From DAOPYE01 sp035352715 (GTDB lineage Bacteria; Acidobacteriota; Holophagae; Holophagales; Holophagaceae): DNA of 51,190 bases. Below, in pieces: positions 30,669-40,135 of this stretch. Every line of letters begins with the position of its first letter. Position 1 is the stretch's first letter. A program made the position numbers and the translations under genes. The stretch is taken from the NCBI GenBank assembly GCA_035352715.1, contig DAOPYE010000007.1, positions 1 to 51,190 on the forward strand. Direction: 5' to 3'. The notes below the pieces were generated by a model. It did no database searches, had not been told where the DNA came from, and saw nothing but the letters and a program-made list of their open reading frames with translations.

Positions 30669-32432
30669 ATGCCCTTTTTTCCAGATCTTCCACCCGCGCG
30701 TCCCACGGTGCTGGTGGTGGACGATTCGCGGGCGGTGCTGGACGGGCTGTGCAACCTGTTGCAGGCCGACTGCAACGCGCTGTTCGGATACAACGGGCTG
30801 GAGGCCATGGCCCTGGCGGCTTCCGAGAATCCCGATCTCATCGTGCTGGATGTGGCCATGCAGGGCATGGACGGGTACGAAGTGCTGCGCCGCCTGAAGG
30901 AAGATCCCGGCACGCAGAACATCCCCGTGATCTTCCTGGCGGATCCCCACGCGGGGGCCAGCGAGGCGCGGGCGCTGGAGCTGGGCGCCATCGACTTCAT
31001 CACCAAGCCGTACGATCCGGCCATCCTGAAAGCGCGAATGCACAATCAGCTGGCCTACAAGCGCTCGCTGGACGTGGCCCGGGCTCTGTCCCTGGGGGAC
31101 GCGCTGACGGGCATTCCCAACCGCCGCCGCTTTGACGATCACCTGTACCAGGAATGGAATCGGGCCTACCGCAGCCGCAAGCCGCTTTCGATGATCCTCA
31201 TCGATATCGACCATTTCAAACGCTACAACGACACCCTGGGGCACCCGGCGGGGGATGCGTGCCTCAAGCGCGTGGCGTCGGTCCTGGAGCAGTCCCTGCA
31301 GCGATCGGTGGATTTCGTCGCGCGGTACGGCGGCGAGGAATTCGCCTGTGTGCTGTCCGAGACGGATCTGGAGGGTGCAGAATCCGTGGCGAAGCGCATC
31401 GCGGCGCGGCTGGCGTCCGTCGCCATTCCCCATCCGGATTCTCCGGTGGCTTCGACGGTCACGCTCAGCATGGGCGTCGCCAGCCTGGTGCCCGAACGCG
31501 ATCAGGCGCCCGTGGAATTGACGCTGGAAGCGGATCAGCGCCTGTACGAAGCCAAGCGCCTGGGCCGGAATCGCATCCAGGCCCGGCCCGCTTCCGGAGG
31601 CAGCGTCACCGCTGCGGGCGGCGGCGCGGACATCCTGATGGTTCTGGAGGATGCATCCCAGAAGGAGCGCATCCAGGTCCAGCTGGCCGATCTGGGCCTT
31701 GGCCTTCAATGGGCTCCCAGCGTGGCTGAAGCCCTGGCCGTTGTCCGGAACGCCCCGCCCCGCGTCATCCTCAGCGCTGGCGCGATGTCCGAGGGCGATG
31801 GCTTCGCCTTCTGCCGATCCGTCAAACAAAGCCCCCAGTTGCGTGGCGTCCCCTTCGGACTGCTCGCTTCAAACCGCGAGGGCGAGGGTGGCCTGAGCGC
31901 GGGTTTTGACGATGTGCTGGAAGTCCAGGGCGATCCGTTCCTGTTCCGGGCCCGCGTGCGGATGCTGCTGGAGCTCGCCGGTACGCCCGGGGCCAACTAC
32001 GCCAACCCTTCCGGTTCCAGCTTCCTGGTCATGGCGCCGCCGGGCTCGATCCGTGCGCAACTGTTGTCCTGCCTGTCGCTGGAAGGCATCCGCGCCACCT
32101 TTGCCGCCGAATTCCGAGAAGCCCTGGCCGCGATCGAGAACGAGGCCCCCGACGCGATGGTCGCGGATCCCAGCCTGCTGGGGCGGGAGTTCCTGACGAA
32201 TCTGGCCCGGCTGCGCTCGATGCCCGGGAGCGAACGCCTGCCGCTGCTCGCGCTGTGCGAGAAGGGGCAGGAATCCCTCGTCGGACGCTTCGGGAGCGCG
32301 CTCCAGGATCGGCTCTCGACGCCAGCGCCTTCCTGGGAATGCCGTCATCGCCTGCGGATGCTGGCGCGCTGCGCCTACGCGCGGAGCCGCGAGGAGGAGA
32401 CGCGGACGCGGGCGTTTCCTCGGGACCTGTGA
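30669..32432 (+). CDS. PleD-like response regulator diguanylate cyclase with extra receiver-like domains
   Basis: This soluble 587-residue protein begins with a receiver domain (about 10-125) with VVDDS, the phospho-acceptor Asp61 in LIVLDVAMQGMDG and the Lys of ITKPYD. The GGDEF domain follows (about 140-300) with GDALTGIPNRRRF, active site GGEEF (221-225) and a preceding RxxD inhibitory site (RSVD). The last ~270 residues look like two degenerate receiver-like domains. They have recognisable ILMVLEDASQKERIQVQL and FLVMAPPGSIRAQLLSCLSL starts but no clear phospho-Asp. I chose ATG at 30669 with GAGG 8 bases upstream; an ATG 36 bases earlier has no such site. No partner kinase is adjacent. Confidence 0.9.
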   Translation: MPFFPDLPPARPTVLVVDDSRAVLDGLCNLLQADCNALFGYNGLEAMALAASENPDLIVLDVAMQGMDGYEVLRRLKEDPGTQNIPVIFLADPHAGASEARALELGAIDFITKPYDPAILKARMHNQLAYKRSLDVARALSLGDALTGIPNRRRFDDHLYQEWNRAYRSRKPLSMILIDIDHFKRYNDTLGHPAGDACLKRVASVLEQSLQRSVDFVARYGGEEFACVLSETDLEGAESVAKRIAARLASVAIPHPDSPVASTVTLSMGVASLVPERDQAPVELTLEADQRLYEAKRLGRNRIQARPASGGSVTAAGGGADILMVLEDASQKERIQVQLADLGLGLQWAPSVAEALAVVRNAPPRVILSAGAMSEGDGFAFCRSVKQSPQLRGVPFGLLASNREGEGGLSAGFDDVLEVQGDPFLFRARVRMLLELAGTPGANYANPSGSSFLVMAPPGSIRAQLLSCLSLEGIRATFAAEFREALAAIENEAPDAMVADPSLLGREFLTNLARLRSMPGSERLPLLALCEKGQESLVGRFGSALQDRLSTPAPSWECRHRLRMLARCAYARSREEETRTRAFPRDL

Positions 32433-32506
32433 ATTTGGGCGCTATCCCATCGTGCTAGGCTCGGGGCTTCACGGGATTCGGTCTCCCGTTGCGTCGAGGA
32501 TGTCCC

Positions 32507-33847
32507 ATGCGCTACCTGCCAGCGGCCCCTGCGGAAGACATCGCCATGCTGAACGCCATCGGCGTCCAGACGGTGGAGGATCTGCTGGTGGGCGTGCCCC
32601 GGAACCTGCGCCTGGATCGACCGCTCGCACTGCCGGCGCAGGCGTCGGAACTGGATGTGCTCCGCGCGCTGGATGGGATGGCCCGGCGCAACACGGCGTT
32701 CAAGGCCGCTTTCCTGGGCGCAGGTGCCTACGCCCATTTCGTTCCCGCCGCCATCGATGCGCAGATCAGCCGCGAAGAATGGTTCACCGCCTACACGCCC
32801 TACCAGCCCGAGGTGAGCCAGGGCACCCTGCAGCACATCTTCGAATACCAGACATTGATCGCCGATCTGGCGGGGCTGGATGTCTCCAACGCCAGCCTGT
32901 ACGACGGCGGCACGTCCACGGTCGAGGCGGCGCTGATGGCGGTCCGCGTGCAGCGGAAGCGCAAGACGATCCTGGTGAGCGAAGGTCTGCATCCCCACTA
33001 CCAGGAGATCCTTTGCACCTCCGTCACGCCCCATGAGGGTCTGAAGCTCCGGCCGGTGGCACTGAAGGACGGCGTGACGGATCTGGAGGATCTGAAGACC
33101 AAGCTGGATGAAGACGTTGCCTGCGTCCTGGTCGGCTACCCCAACTTCCTGGGCGCGGTGGAGGATCTGGCAGTCATTGGCCAATGCGTTCATGCGGCGG
33201 GTGCCTTGCTCATCTCCGTGACGCAGGAGGCCATGGCCCTGGGCTGGCTGGAAGCCCCCGGCAAGGTGGGCGCGGATATCGCCTGCGGCGAAGCCATGAG
33301 CTTCGGCAACGAGCTCAATGGCGGCGGCCCCTATCTGGGCTTTTTGGTCGTGAAGGACGCCCACAAGCGCGAGATCCCCGGCCGCGTCGTGGGTCAGACC
33401 AAGGACCTGGAAGGCCGCACGGGTTACGTGCTGACGCTGACCGCGCGCGAGCAGCACATCCGCCGCGACAAGGCGACGTCGAACATCTGCTCGAACCAAG
33501 GTCTGGTTGCGCTTCGGGCCAACATCTTTCTTCAGCTGGCTGGTCCCGAAGGCTTGCAGGGACTCGCGGCCCAGAACGTCGCCAAGGCCCAGTACCTTCG
33601 CTCACGCCTGCTGGAGACGGGCCGATTCGAACCCGTGTTCGATGCGCCCTTCTTCAACGAGTTCCCCCTGCGGGCCAAGGATGGTGCTTCGAAAATCATG
33701 GAAATTTGTCTGGCCGCGGGCATCCTGCCGGGCCTGGATCTGACGCCGTACCGCGCGGACTGGAAGGACTGGATGCTTTGGTGCGCCACGGAAACCATTA
33801 CGCGCGAACAGATCGATCAACTCATTGCCGTTTTGAATATCCGGTAG
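32507..33847 (+). CDS. gcvPA: Glycine dehydrogenase (decarboxylating) subunit 1
   Basis: This is the N-terminal half of the split P-protein of the glycine cleavage system. With GcvPB and PLP it decarboxylates glycine and passes the aminomethyl group to GcvH. Family motifs include MRYLPAAPAEDIAMLNAIGV, FLGAGAYAHFVPAAIDAQIS, FTAYTPYQPEVSQGTLQ and EYQTLIADLAGLDVSNASLY. Its 446 residues are normal. I chose this ATG because CGAGGA lies just upstream; an in-frame start 18 bases earlier is less likely. It is 6 bases from gcvPB. gcvT and gcvH are not in the window, and no glycine riboswitch was recognised upstream. Confidence 0.96.
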   Translation: MRYLPAAPAEDIAMLNAIGVQTVEDLLVGVPRNLRLDRPLALPAQASELDVLRALDGMARRNTAFKAAFLGAGAYAHFVPAAIDAQISREEWFTAYTPYQPEVSQGTLQHIFEYQTLIADLAGLDVSNASLYDGGTSTVEAALMAVRVQRKRKTILVSEGLHPHYQEILCTSVTPHEGLKLRPVALKDGVTDLEDLKTKLDEDVACVLVGYPNFLGAVEDLAVIGQCVHAAGALLISVTQEAMALGWLEAPGKVGADIACGEAMSFGNELNGGGPYLGFLVVKDAHKREIPGRVVGQTKDLEGRTGYVLTLTAREQHIRRDKATSNICSNQGLVALRANIFLQLAGPEGLQGLAAQNVAKAQYLRSRLLETGRFEPVFDAPFFNEFPLRAKDGASKIMEICLAAGILPGLDLTPYRADWKDWMLWCATETITREQIDQLIAVLNIR

Positions 33848-33853
33848 GCCGCC

Positions 33854-35365
33854 ATGTCGCTTCGAACCCGCGAACCCTTGATCTTCGAACGCTCCGTGCC
33901 CGGCAAGATGGGGCTGGATCTGCCCGCGCTGGATGTGCCGCCGCCCGTCGATACGCGGCCTGCGCATCTGAAGCGCCAGGGCTTCGATGCCATGCCCTCC
34001 GTCTCAGAGGTGGAGGTGATCCGCCACTTCACGCGCCTGTCCAAGTGGAACTACGGCGTGGATGACGGCCTGTATCCTCTGGGCTCCTGCACGATGAAGC
34101 ACAACCCCAGGCTCAACGAAAAGGTCGCCTCGCTGCCCGGCTTTGCGCAGGCCCATCCCCTGTCGCCGGATGCGTCGCTTCAGGGCAGCCTGGAGCTCGC
34201 GCACACGCTGCAGGAATGGCTGAAGGAGATCACGGGCCTGGCTGCGGTGACGTTGCAGCCCAGTGCGGGTGCGGCGGGCGAGTATACGGGTGTCATGCTG
34301 ATCCGCGCCTACCACCTGGCCAAGGGCCGTGCGCGGCGCGTGATCCTGATCCCCGACAGTGCCCACGGCACCAATCCTGCCACCGCCGCCATGGCGGGCT
34401 ACGAAGTGCGCGAAGTCCCCTCCCAGGCGGACGGCGCCATCAGTTTCGAGGACGTGCTGGATGCGAAGGGCGGCGTGCGCAAAGGCCTGCGGGCGCTCAT
34501 CGCCGAGCTGGGCGAGGACATCGCCGGCATGATGGTGACCAATCCCAACACTCTGGGCATCTTCGAGCCGCGCATCCAGGAGGTGGCGGAAGCGCTGCAC
34601 GCCGTGGACGCCCTGCTCTACATGGACGGCGCCAATATGAACGCCCTGGTGGGCGTGGCGCGGCCCGGGGATTTCGGCGTGGACGTCATGCACCTGAATC
34701 TGCACAAGACCTTTTCCACGCCCCACGGCGGCGGCGGTCCCGGTGCGGGTCCCGTGGCGTGCAGCGCCGCGCTGGAGCCCTTCCTGCCCCGCCCCGTCGT
34801 CGTGAAGCGGGCGGATGGCTATGGCCTGGAATGGGATCGTCCCCAGAGCATCGGCAAGGTCCACGCCTTCCACGGCAACTTCGCCATCCTGGTGCGGGCC
34901 TTCGCGTATGCCCTGAGCCATGGCGGCGATGGGCTGAAGGCCGCCACCCTGCGCGCCATCCTCAACGCCAACTACGTGCGGGCGCAGCTCAAGGACACGT
35001 ACCACCTGCCTTTCGAGACGCCCACCCTGCACGAGGTCGTCTTCGACGATTCCATCCAGAACCGCACCGAGGTGCATACCCTCGATATCGCCAAGCGCCT
35101 GCTGGATTGGGGCTTCCACCCGCCCACGATTTATTTCCCCCTGATCGTCTCTGGCGCGCTGATGATCGAGCCCACGGAAAGCGAATCCAAGAACGAACTG
35201 GACGCCTTCATCCACGCCATGAAAGAGATCGCCCGCGAGGCCTTCGAGCATCCCGAAGCCCTGCACCAGGCCCCCGTCACCACGCCCGTGCGCCGCCTGG
35301 ACGAAACCACCGCCGCCCGCAAGCCGGTGCTGAGGTGGCACAGAACCGCATCCGCGATTGGGTAA
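33854..35365 (+). CDS. gcvPB: Glycine dehydrogenase (decarboxylating) subunit 2
   Basis: This is the catalytic PLP-bearing half of the split P-protein. Lys285 in LHKTFSTPHGGGGPG forms the Schiff base. Other family motifs are WNYGVDDGLYPLGSCTMKHN, LQPSAGAAGEYTGVM, DSAHGTNPATAAMAGY and MVTNPNTLGIFE. Its 503 residues are normal. It lies 6 bases after gcvPA, forming a two-gene operon. A GGCTCG/CGAGCC hairpin follows, before the convergent ridA gene. Confidence 0.97.
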   Translation: MSLRTREPLIFERSVPGKMGLDLPALDVPPPVDTRPAHLKRQGFDAMPSVSEVEVIRHFTRLSKWNYGVDDGLYPLGSCTMKHNPRLNEKVASLPGFAQAHPLSPDASLQGSLELAHTLQEWLKEITGLAAVTLQPSAGAAGEYTGVMLIRAYHLAKGRARRVILIPDSAHGTNPATAAMAGYEVREVPSQADGAISFEDVLDAKGGVRKGLRALIAELGEDIAGMMVTNPNTLGIFEPRIQEVAEALHAVDALLYMDGANMNALVGVARPGDFGVDVMHLNLHKTFSTPHGGGGPGAGPVACSAALEPFLPRPVVVKRADGYGLEWDRPQSIGKVHAFHGNFAILVRAFAYALSHGGDGLKAATLRAILNANYVRAQLKDTYHLPFETPTLHEVVFDDSIQNRTEVHTLDIAKRLLDWGFHPPTIYFPLIVSGALMIEPTESESKNELDAFIHAMKEIAREAFEHPEALHQAPVTTPVRRLDETTAARKPVLRWHRTASAIG

Positions 35366-35389
35366 GCGGCAAGCACGCGCCGGGTGCAA

Positions 35390-35404
35390 GGCTCGCTGCG
35401 AGCC
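35390..35404. terminator. Hairpin between convergent gcvPB and ridA
   Basis: GGCTCG-CTG-CGAGCC forms a perfect 6-bp GC-rich stem with a 3-base loop, 25 bases after the gcvPB stop and 21 bases from the ridA stop. It could serve both convergent units. The T-rich run is weak on either side, so efficiency as an intrinsic terminator is uncertain. Confidence 0.4.
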
Positions 35405-35425
35405 AGGGGTGTCATTTCCCCCCGA

Positions 35426-35800
35426 TCAGATCTCCGCGATCAGCTCGATTTCGACCTTTGCGCCTCTGGGCAGGGCGGTGACCTGGACGGTACTGCGCGC
35501 GGGTTTCGCGCCGCCAAGACCCTGTTCGTAGATGGCGTTGAAGGCCTGGAAATCGCCCAGATCGGTCAGGAAGACGGTGGTCTTCACGACGCGATCCCAG
35601 GAGGTTCCGGCCTCGGCGAGCACGGCGCTGAGATTGGTCAGCACGCGCTGGGACTGGGCTTCGATGCCTCCGGCAACCATCTCGCCGGTCTCGGGCACCA
35701 GGGGGATCTGTCCCGAAGTGAACAGCAGTTGGCCGCTGATGATCGCCTGGCTGTAGGGGCCGATGGCCTTGGGGGCGGCGGGGGTGTGGACGGTGCGCAT
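35426..35800 (-). CDS. ridA: RidA-family enamine/imine deaminase
   Basis: RidA hydrolyses reactive 2-aminoacrylate and related imines released by PLP enzymes. The 124-residue protein has the family pattern: AIGPYSQAIISGQLLFTSGQ, DLGDFQAFNAIYEQ and the Arg of PARSTVQVTALPRGAKVEIE that binds the substrate carboxylate. AGGAGAT precedes the ATG and overlaps the end of the SWIM gene (8-base gap), so it is probably the last gene of the SNF2-SWIM-ridA unit. Its nearness to the PLP-dependent glycine decarboxylase genes may be chance. Confidence 0.95.
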   Translation of the reverse strand: MRTVHTPAAPKAIGPYSQAIISGQLLFTSGQIPLVPETGEMVAGGIEAQSQRVLTNLSAVLAEAGTSWDRVVKTTVFLTDLGDFQAFNAIYEQGLGGAKPARSTVQVTALPRGAKVEIELIAEI

Positions 35801-35808
35801 GGGATCTC

Positions 35809-36774
35809 CTACTTCCAGCGGCGCTTCTTGTGGCGCCAGGCTTTCTGGGTGTGGACGGTCGGAGGCATGGGGCTTTCAAAAGGAGAGGGCGCATTCTCGG
35901 CCGCGGCCTCGGGGTCTTCCATGCCGCTGACGCCTTCTTCGATCTGCTGCTGAACCACCTGGGCGGTGCGATGCATGAGCGCCGCGAGGCACAGGCTGGC
36001 CTCGATCCGCGCGTGGGGTAGCGGCCCCAACTGGATGAAGACGGAGGGATCCGAGGGAATGGCGCGCGGGATGGTCACCTCGGGCAGACGCGCGCAGGGC
36101 TTGTCGAAGTCCTCGGGCGCCACAGGCAGCCAGGCCTCGGCCACGTCGTTGCGGCGTCTCAGCAGATCCGCCACGGCGACGACCTTGCGGGGACGCCCGC
36201 GCTTGCGGGGCGCGGCCTCGGTCGGATGGGCGGCGTTCTCGGCGTCGAGCTTGGCCTGCAGCGCTTCCAGGATGGCTTCGCGCGTGCGGCCCCGAAGATC
36301 AAAGAGCAGCCAGGGATCGCGATCCAGGGATTCCGCCATGATGTAGCACACGGCGGCGACGTGCTTGCAGGGATTGGCCCAGTCGGGGCAATCGCAATGG
36401 GTCTGCAGTTCCTTGGGCACGCGGGGATAGAGGCTGGCGCCAGCTTCGCGGAAGGTTTCGTCGAGCCCCTGGGGCATTTCTCCCGCCAGCAGGGACGCCA
36501 CGAATCGGCTTTCCTGCGCGATGCGCTCCAGGGCGCGCTCCCACTGGGTGGAGGTGAGCGCGGGCAGGCCCAGGGTCACGTTGTAGGTCTTGCGCCCATG
36601 CACCTTCGCCTGGATCTCGCCGGGGGCGATGGTGAAGTGGCTCACCGCGCCTTCTTCCGCGTACTTCTTGCCGCGTGGCAGGCGGTTCTCGTAATCGTCG
36701 CCCAGCTGTTCCAGCCCCTTGATCCAGAGGCGGCCCCACCAGGTGGTTCCGAATCGCTCGCTGGCCTGGATCAT
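35809..36774 (-). CDS. SWIM zinc-finger protein
   Basis: This 321-residue protein opens with the FGTTWWGRLWIKGLEQLG segment typical of bacterial SWIM proteins that accompany SNF2 helicases. The SWIM zinc site is HCDCPDWANPCKH, with Cys127, Cys129, Cys136 and His138 (CxC-x6-CxH). An AT-hook-like RKRGRPRK lies near residue 190, and the end is basic (AWRHKKRRWK). These features suggest nucleic-acid binding. The start overlaps the SNF2 stop as ATGA, so the two are translationally coupled, as in many bacteria. Confidence 0.9.
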   Translation of the reverse strand: MIQASERFGTTWWGRLWIKGLEQLGDDYENRLPRGKKYAEEGAVSHFTIAPGEIQAKVHGRKTYNVTLGLPALTSTQWERALERIAQESRFVASLLAGEMPQGLDETFREAGASLYPRVPKELQTHCDCPDWANPCKHVAAVCYIMAESLDRDPWLLFDLRGRTREAILEALQAKLDAENAAHPTEAAPRKRGRPRKVVAVADLLRRRNDVAEAWLPVAPEDFDKPCARLPEVTIPRAIPSDPSVFIQLGPLPHARIEASLCLAALMHRTAQVVQQQIEEGVSGMEDPEAAAENAPSPFESPMPPTVHTQKAWRHKKRRWK

Positions 36775-39700
36775 GAGATCACGCCTTTCCGAAGGGGGGT
36801 GCGGGTTTTTGGGCGACCCACGCGACGCTTGACGGGGGCCTCGGAAGGGGCGCTGGCCTCCACTTCGGGGACTGATGTAGGGGCTGATGCGGGGGCCGGT
36901 TTGGGGGTCCGCGTTGGTTTCACCACAGCACGAGCAGCAACGACGGGGGCTTCGATCGCCGGTGCAGGAATCGCGCCTGCCTCCGCCATCTCAATGGACA
37001 GCAACTGTCCATGAGTGGCGAGCCCGTTCGAGCCGTCCTCGTCCATGATGTCCGCGTCGGATTCCAGGGCCACCAGCCGGCGCAGGGCGTCGTCATCGAG
37101 CTCTGTCAGCCAGCCTTCGCCCGTGCCGACCACGCGATCGGCGAGATCGCGTTTGCTCTCCAGCAGAGCGTCGATCTTCTCCTCCAGCGTACCTATAGTG
37201 ATGAGCTTGTGGACCTGCACGTTGTGCGTCTGGCCGATGCGGTACGTGCGGTCGGTGGCTTGGTCCTCCACAGCGGGGTTCCACCAACGATCGAAGTGGA
37301 AGACGTGGGTGGCCGCCGTCAGGTTCAAGCCGACGCCGCCCGCCTTGAGGCTGAGCAGCATGACGGGCGGGCTGTCCAGATCCTCCTGGAACGCGCGCAC
37401 CATTTCGTCGCGCTGGTCGCGGCTGCTGCCGCCGTGCAGGAAGGGTGGCTCGAATCCCAGCACTTCCTTGAGGTGGATCTGCAGGCGGTCGCCCATCTCG
37501 CGGAACTGCGTGAAGACCAGGGCGCGCTCGGAGTTCTCCATGACCTCTTCCAGCATCTCCGTCATGCGTTCAAGCTTGCCGCTGCGCTGCTTGTAGGGCC
37601 CCGTCTGGCGAAGGAACTGGCTGGGGTGGTTGCAGATCTGTTTCAGGTGCGTGAGCAGCGCGAGGATGCGTCCCCGGCGCTCGATGCCCTGGGCGGCTTC
37701 CAGATCCTTCTCCATCTGGTCCACCCGCGCCTTGTAGAGCAGGGCCTGCTCTTTGGTGAGCTGCGTGTAGACCTTCATCTCCTGCTTTTCCGGCAGATCC
37801 TGGATGATGGTGCGATCGGTCTTCAGGCGGCGCAGGATGAAGGGGCCCACGCGCTGGCGCAGCTCGTTGGCGGCGTCCATATCCCGGTACTTCTCGATGG
37901 GGGTGGCGAAGCGCTCCTTGAAGGAAGCCTCGTTGCCGAAATAACCCGGCAGCGCGAAGGAGAGGATGGACCACAGCTCCAGCAGGCGGTTCTCGATGGG
38001 CGTGCCCGTGAGCGCCAGGGTGAAGGGCGCCTTGAGTTTGCGCACGGCCTTGGCCTGGGCGCTGCCTGCGTTCTTGATGGCCTGGGCTTCATCCACCACG
38101 ACCATGCCCCAGGTGCGGGTCGCGAAGGTCTCCTCCTCCCGCCGGGCGACGCCGTAGGTCGTCAGCACCAGCGTGTGCGGCTTGAAGTCCTTGGGCAGCT
38201 CGTCGCGGTTGTTGCCGTGGTGGATGAAGACGGGCAGCGACGGCCCGAACTTGGCGATTTCGCGCTCCCAGTTGCCCAGCAGGGACGTGGGGCAGACCAG
38301 CAGCGTGGGTGGGCCGAACGTGGGGCTCTGCTCCTGGCGGTGCAGCAGCAGGCTGATGACCTGGATGGTCTTTCCCAGACCCATATCGTCGGCCAGGATG
38401 CCGCCCAGGCCCAGGCGTGATAGGCCTTCCAACCAGGCGAGACCCCGCAGCTGATACGGGCGGAGTTGGCCCTGAAAGGAACTGGGCTGCTTGATGGGTT
38501 TGTCCGGCAGGTTCTTCAGCTCGTTGAGTGCCGCGCCGAAATCGCCCGCCACTTCGACCTCGATGGCCTCGGTGACGCCGGGGATGCGGGCCGTTCCCGT
38601 CAACGCGGCGGCCAGGGCCTCGCCCCGGCTCATGCTCTCGAAGCCCGCGCCGCGGCTGGTCTGGATGACGGCGGTGATCTGCTTGAGCGTTTCCGGATCC
38701 AGGGCGACCCACTTGCCCTTCCAGGCCACCAGCGGGTGCTTCAGGCTGGCGATCTGCGCGAAATCCTCCAGATTCAGCTGGTCGTCGCCCAGCATCAGCG
38801 ACCAATCGGCGCTGATCGTGCCTTCCAGGCTTCCAGAGAGCGGGTCGGATGGCTTGGATGCCTGGTCCTCCATGGACCTCGCGCCCAGGCGCACCTTGGC
38901 GCGTAGGCGGCGGGCCCCGCCGAATTCGGCCAGGGCTTCTGGGATATGGACGAGAAAGCCGGCTTCCTTCAGCTGGGCGGCCCCGCGCGTCAAGAACTGC
39001 CAAGCCTCGGAGGGCAGCAGGGTCAGGTCTTCGGGGTTCTGTCCGGCCAGTGCGCCCTGGAGCGCGGGAAAAAAGGGCACGGCGCGCGCGATGCCGCGCA
39101 GCAGCAGCTTGCGGGCCTCCAGCACTTCCGACTCCAGGCTGGTTTCCCATAGGCGCGCGACGGGGATGAAATCGCCCTCCTGGGTCTCCAGGCCAGATTG
39201 CAGAATCCAGCCTTCCTCGTTCAGGCGATCGGCGTCCTGCAGCGCGTCCTTGACGGGGGGCACCGGCGGCGCTTCCAGCCGCAGGGCCGGGCGCACCCAC
39301 TGCTGGCGGGCGCCTTCGCTCCACTGGGCCATCTGCTCGCCCAGGGTGCGTTCCGTAACGCCCACGGTGGGGAATTCGTTCATGGGATGGCTGAGCGCCA
39401 CCATAAGGCGCTCGTCCCAGGGCAGGCGATCGCGTTTGTGGCCGCGCAGGCGGTGGATCAGGCCCAGGCGCGGATCCTCGCCCTGGCGCAGTGTGCCCGC
39501 CACGAAGCGCACCAGGAAATCGGCGCCGTCTTCCAGAAACGCGCGCATCAGGTTTTCGGCCTTGGGGGGCATGGTCAGGTCGTCGTCCAGCTCCTCCAGC
39601 TCCAGCGCGCCCAGAGGCAGCCCTTTGGTGAAGATCCAGGAATCATCCTCGGGAAAGGCCACGACGGAAGGCGGCGCGGCCTTCACCAGCTTGTGCAGCG

Positions 39701-40106
39701 CCTCGCGATCGGCAGGGCTCGTGAGGCTGATGCCCCAGGTGGCGCGCCAGGGGTTGCCCCGGGTTTCCAGCTGCGGCAGCAGGGCGCCGCGGATCACCAG
39801 GGATTGCAGCATCCGCAGCGCGGAAGACCAGTAGGCGATGCTTCCGCCCAGGTGCTCGGGATCGGGGGCCAGGGAGGCGAGCCATGGCAGCGCCCGCTGC
39901 CAGCGCAGGGGCACCGTGTGGGTTTCGACCAGGCGGCCGTCGGGCAGAAAAAGCCGCGCCTTGGCCGGCGTGAGCCGGTCACGCCCGTGCAGGTTGCCGG
40001 GTAGGGCCCTCAGCATGCGCTGCCAGGCGGCCGGGTCGGCGGGACTGGGCGCGCACAGCGCGAATCCACGGTCCATGGGGCGATACTGGAGAACGGGCCA
40101 GATCAT
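36771..40106 (-). CDS. SNF2-family DEAD-like helicase/ATPase
   Basis: This ~1111-residue protein has an N-terminal bacterial SNF2-associated region (about 1-450) and then the two RecA-like lobes of a SWI2/SNF2 ATPase. Motifs are I DDMGLGKTIQVISL (about 573), II VVDEAQAIKN, III ALTGTPIENRLLELWSI and VI ATDRTYRIGQTHNVQVHKLI. The C-terminal ~90 residues are Pro/Ala/Val-rich and end in basic RVGRPKTRTP. Such proteins translocate on DNA and displace bound proteins such as RNA polymerase. I chose ATG at 40106 (MIWPVLQYRPMDRGF), only 29 bases from the divergent rpiB start; ATG at 40076 is an alternative. Confidence 0.92.
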   Translation of the reverse strand: MIWPVLQYRPMDRGFALCAPSPADPAAWQRMLRALPGNLHGRDRLTPAKARLFLPDGRLVETHTVPLRWQRALPWLASLAPDPEHLGGSIAYWSSALRMLQSLVIRGALLPQLETRGNPWRATWGISLTSPADREALHKLVKAAPPSVVAFPEDDSWIFTKGLPLGALELEELDDDLTMPPKAENLMRAFLEDGADFLVRFVAGTLRQGEDPRLGLIHRLRGHKRDRLPWDERLMVALSHPMNEFPTVGVTERTLGEQMAQWSEGARQQWVRPALRLEAPPVPPVKDALQDADRLNEEGWILQSGLETQEGDFIPVARLWETSLESEVLEARKLLLRGIARAVPFFPALQGALAGQNPEDLTLLPSEAWQFLTRGAAQLKEAGFLVHIPEALAEFGGARRLRAKVRLGARSMEDQASKPSDPLSGSLEGTISADWSLMLGDDQLNLEDFAQIASLKHPLVAWKGKWVALDPETLKQITAVIQTSRGAGFESMSRGEALAAALTGTARIPGVTEAIEVEVAGDFGAALNELKNLPDKPIKQPSSFQGQLRPYQLRGLAWLEGLSRLGLGGILADDMGLGKTIQVISLLLHRQEQSPTFGPPTLLVCPTSLLGNWEREIAKFGPSLPVFIHHGNNRDELPKDFKPHTLVLTTYGVARREEETFATRTWGMVVVDEAQAIKNAGSAQAKAVRKLKAPFTLALTGTPIENRLLELWSILSFALPGYFGNEASFKERFATPIEKYRDMDAANELRQRVGPFILRRLKTDRTIIQDLPEKQEMKVYTQLTKEQALLYKARVDQMEKDLEAAQGIERRGRILALLTHLKQICNHPSQFLRQTGPYKQRSGKLERMTEMLEEVMENSERALVFTQFREMGDRLQIHLKEVLGFEPPFLHGGSSRDQRDEMVRAFQEDLDSPPVMLLSLKAGGVGLNLTAATHVFHFDRWWNPAVEDQATDRTYRIGQTHNVQVHKLITIGTLEEKIDALLESKRDLADRVVGTGEGWLTELDDDALRRLVALESDADIMDEDGSNGLATHGQLLSIEMAEAGAIPAPAIEAPVVAARAVVKPTRTPKPAPASAPTSVPEVEASAPSEAPVKRRVGRPKTRTPLRKGVIS

Positions 40107-40135
40107 TCCGCTACTCTTGAAATGTTGGAGGAGAA

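Noticed and set aside
32433..32506. Glycine riboswitch upstream of gcvPA
   Set aside because: The spacer is only 74 bases and shows no aptamer-like core.
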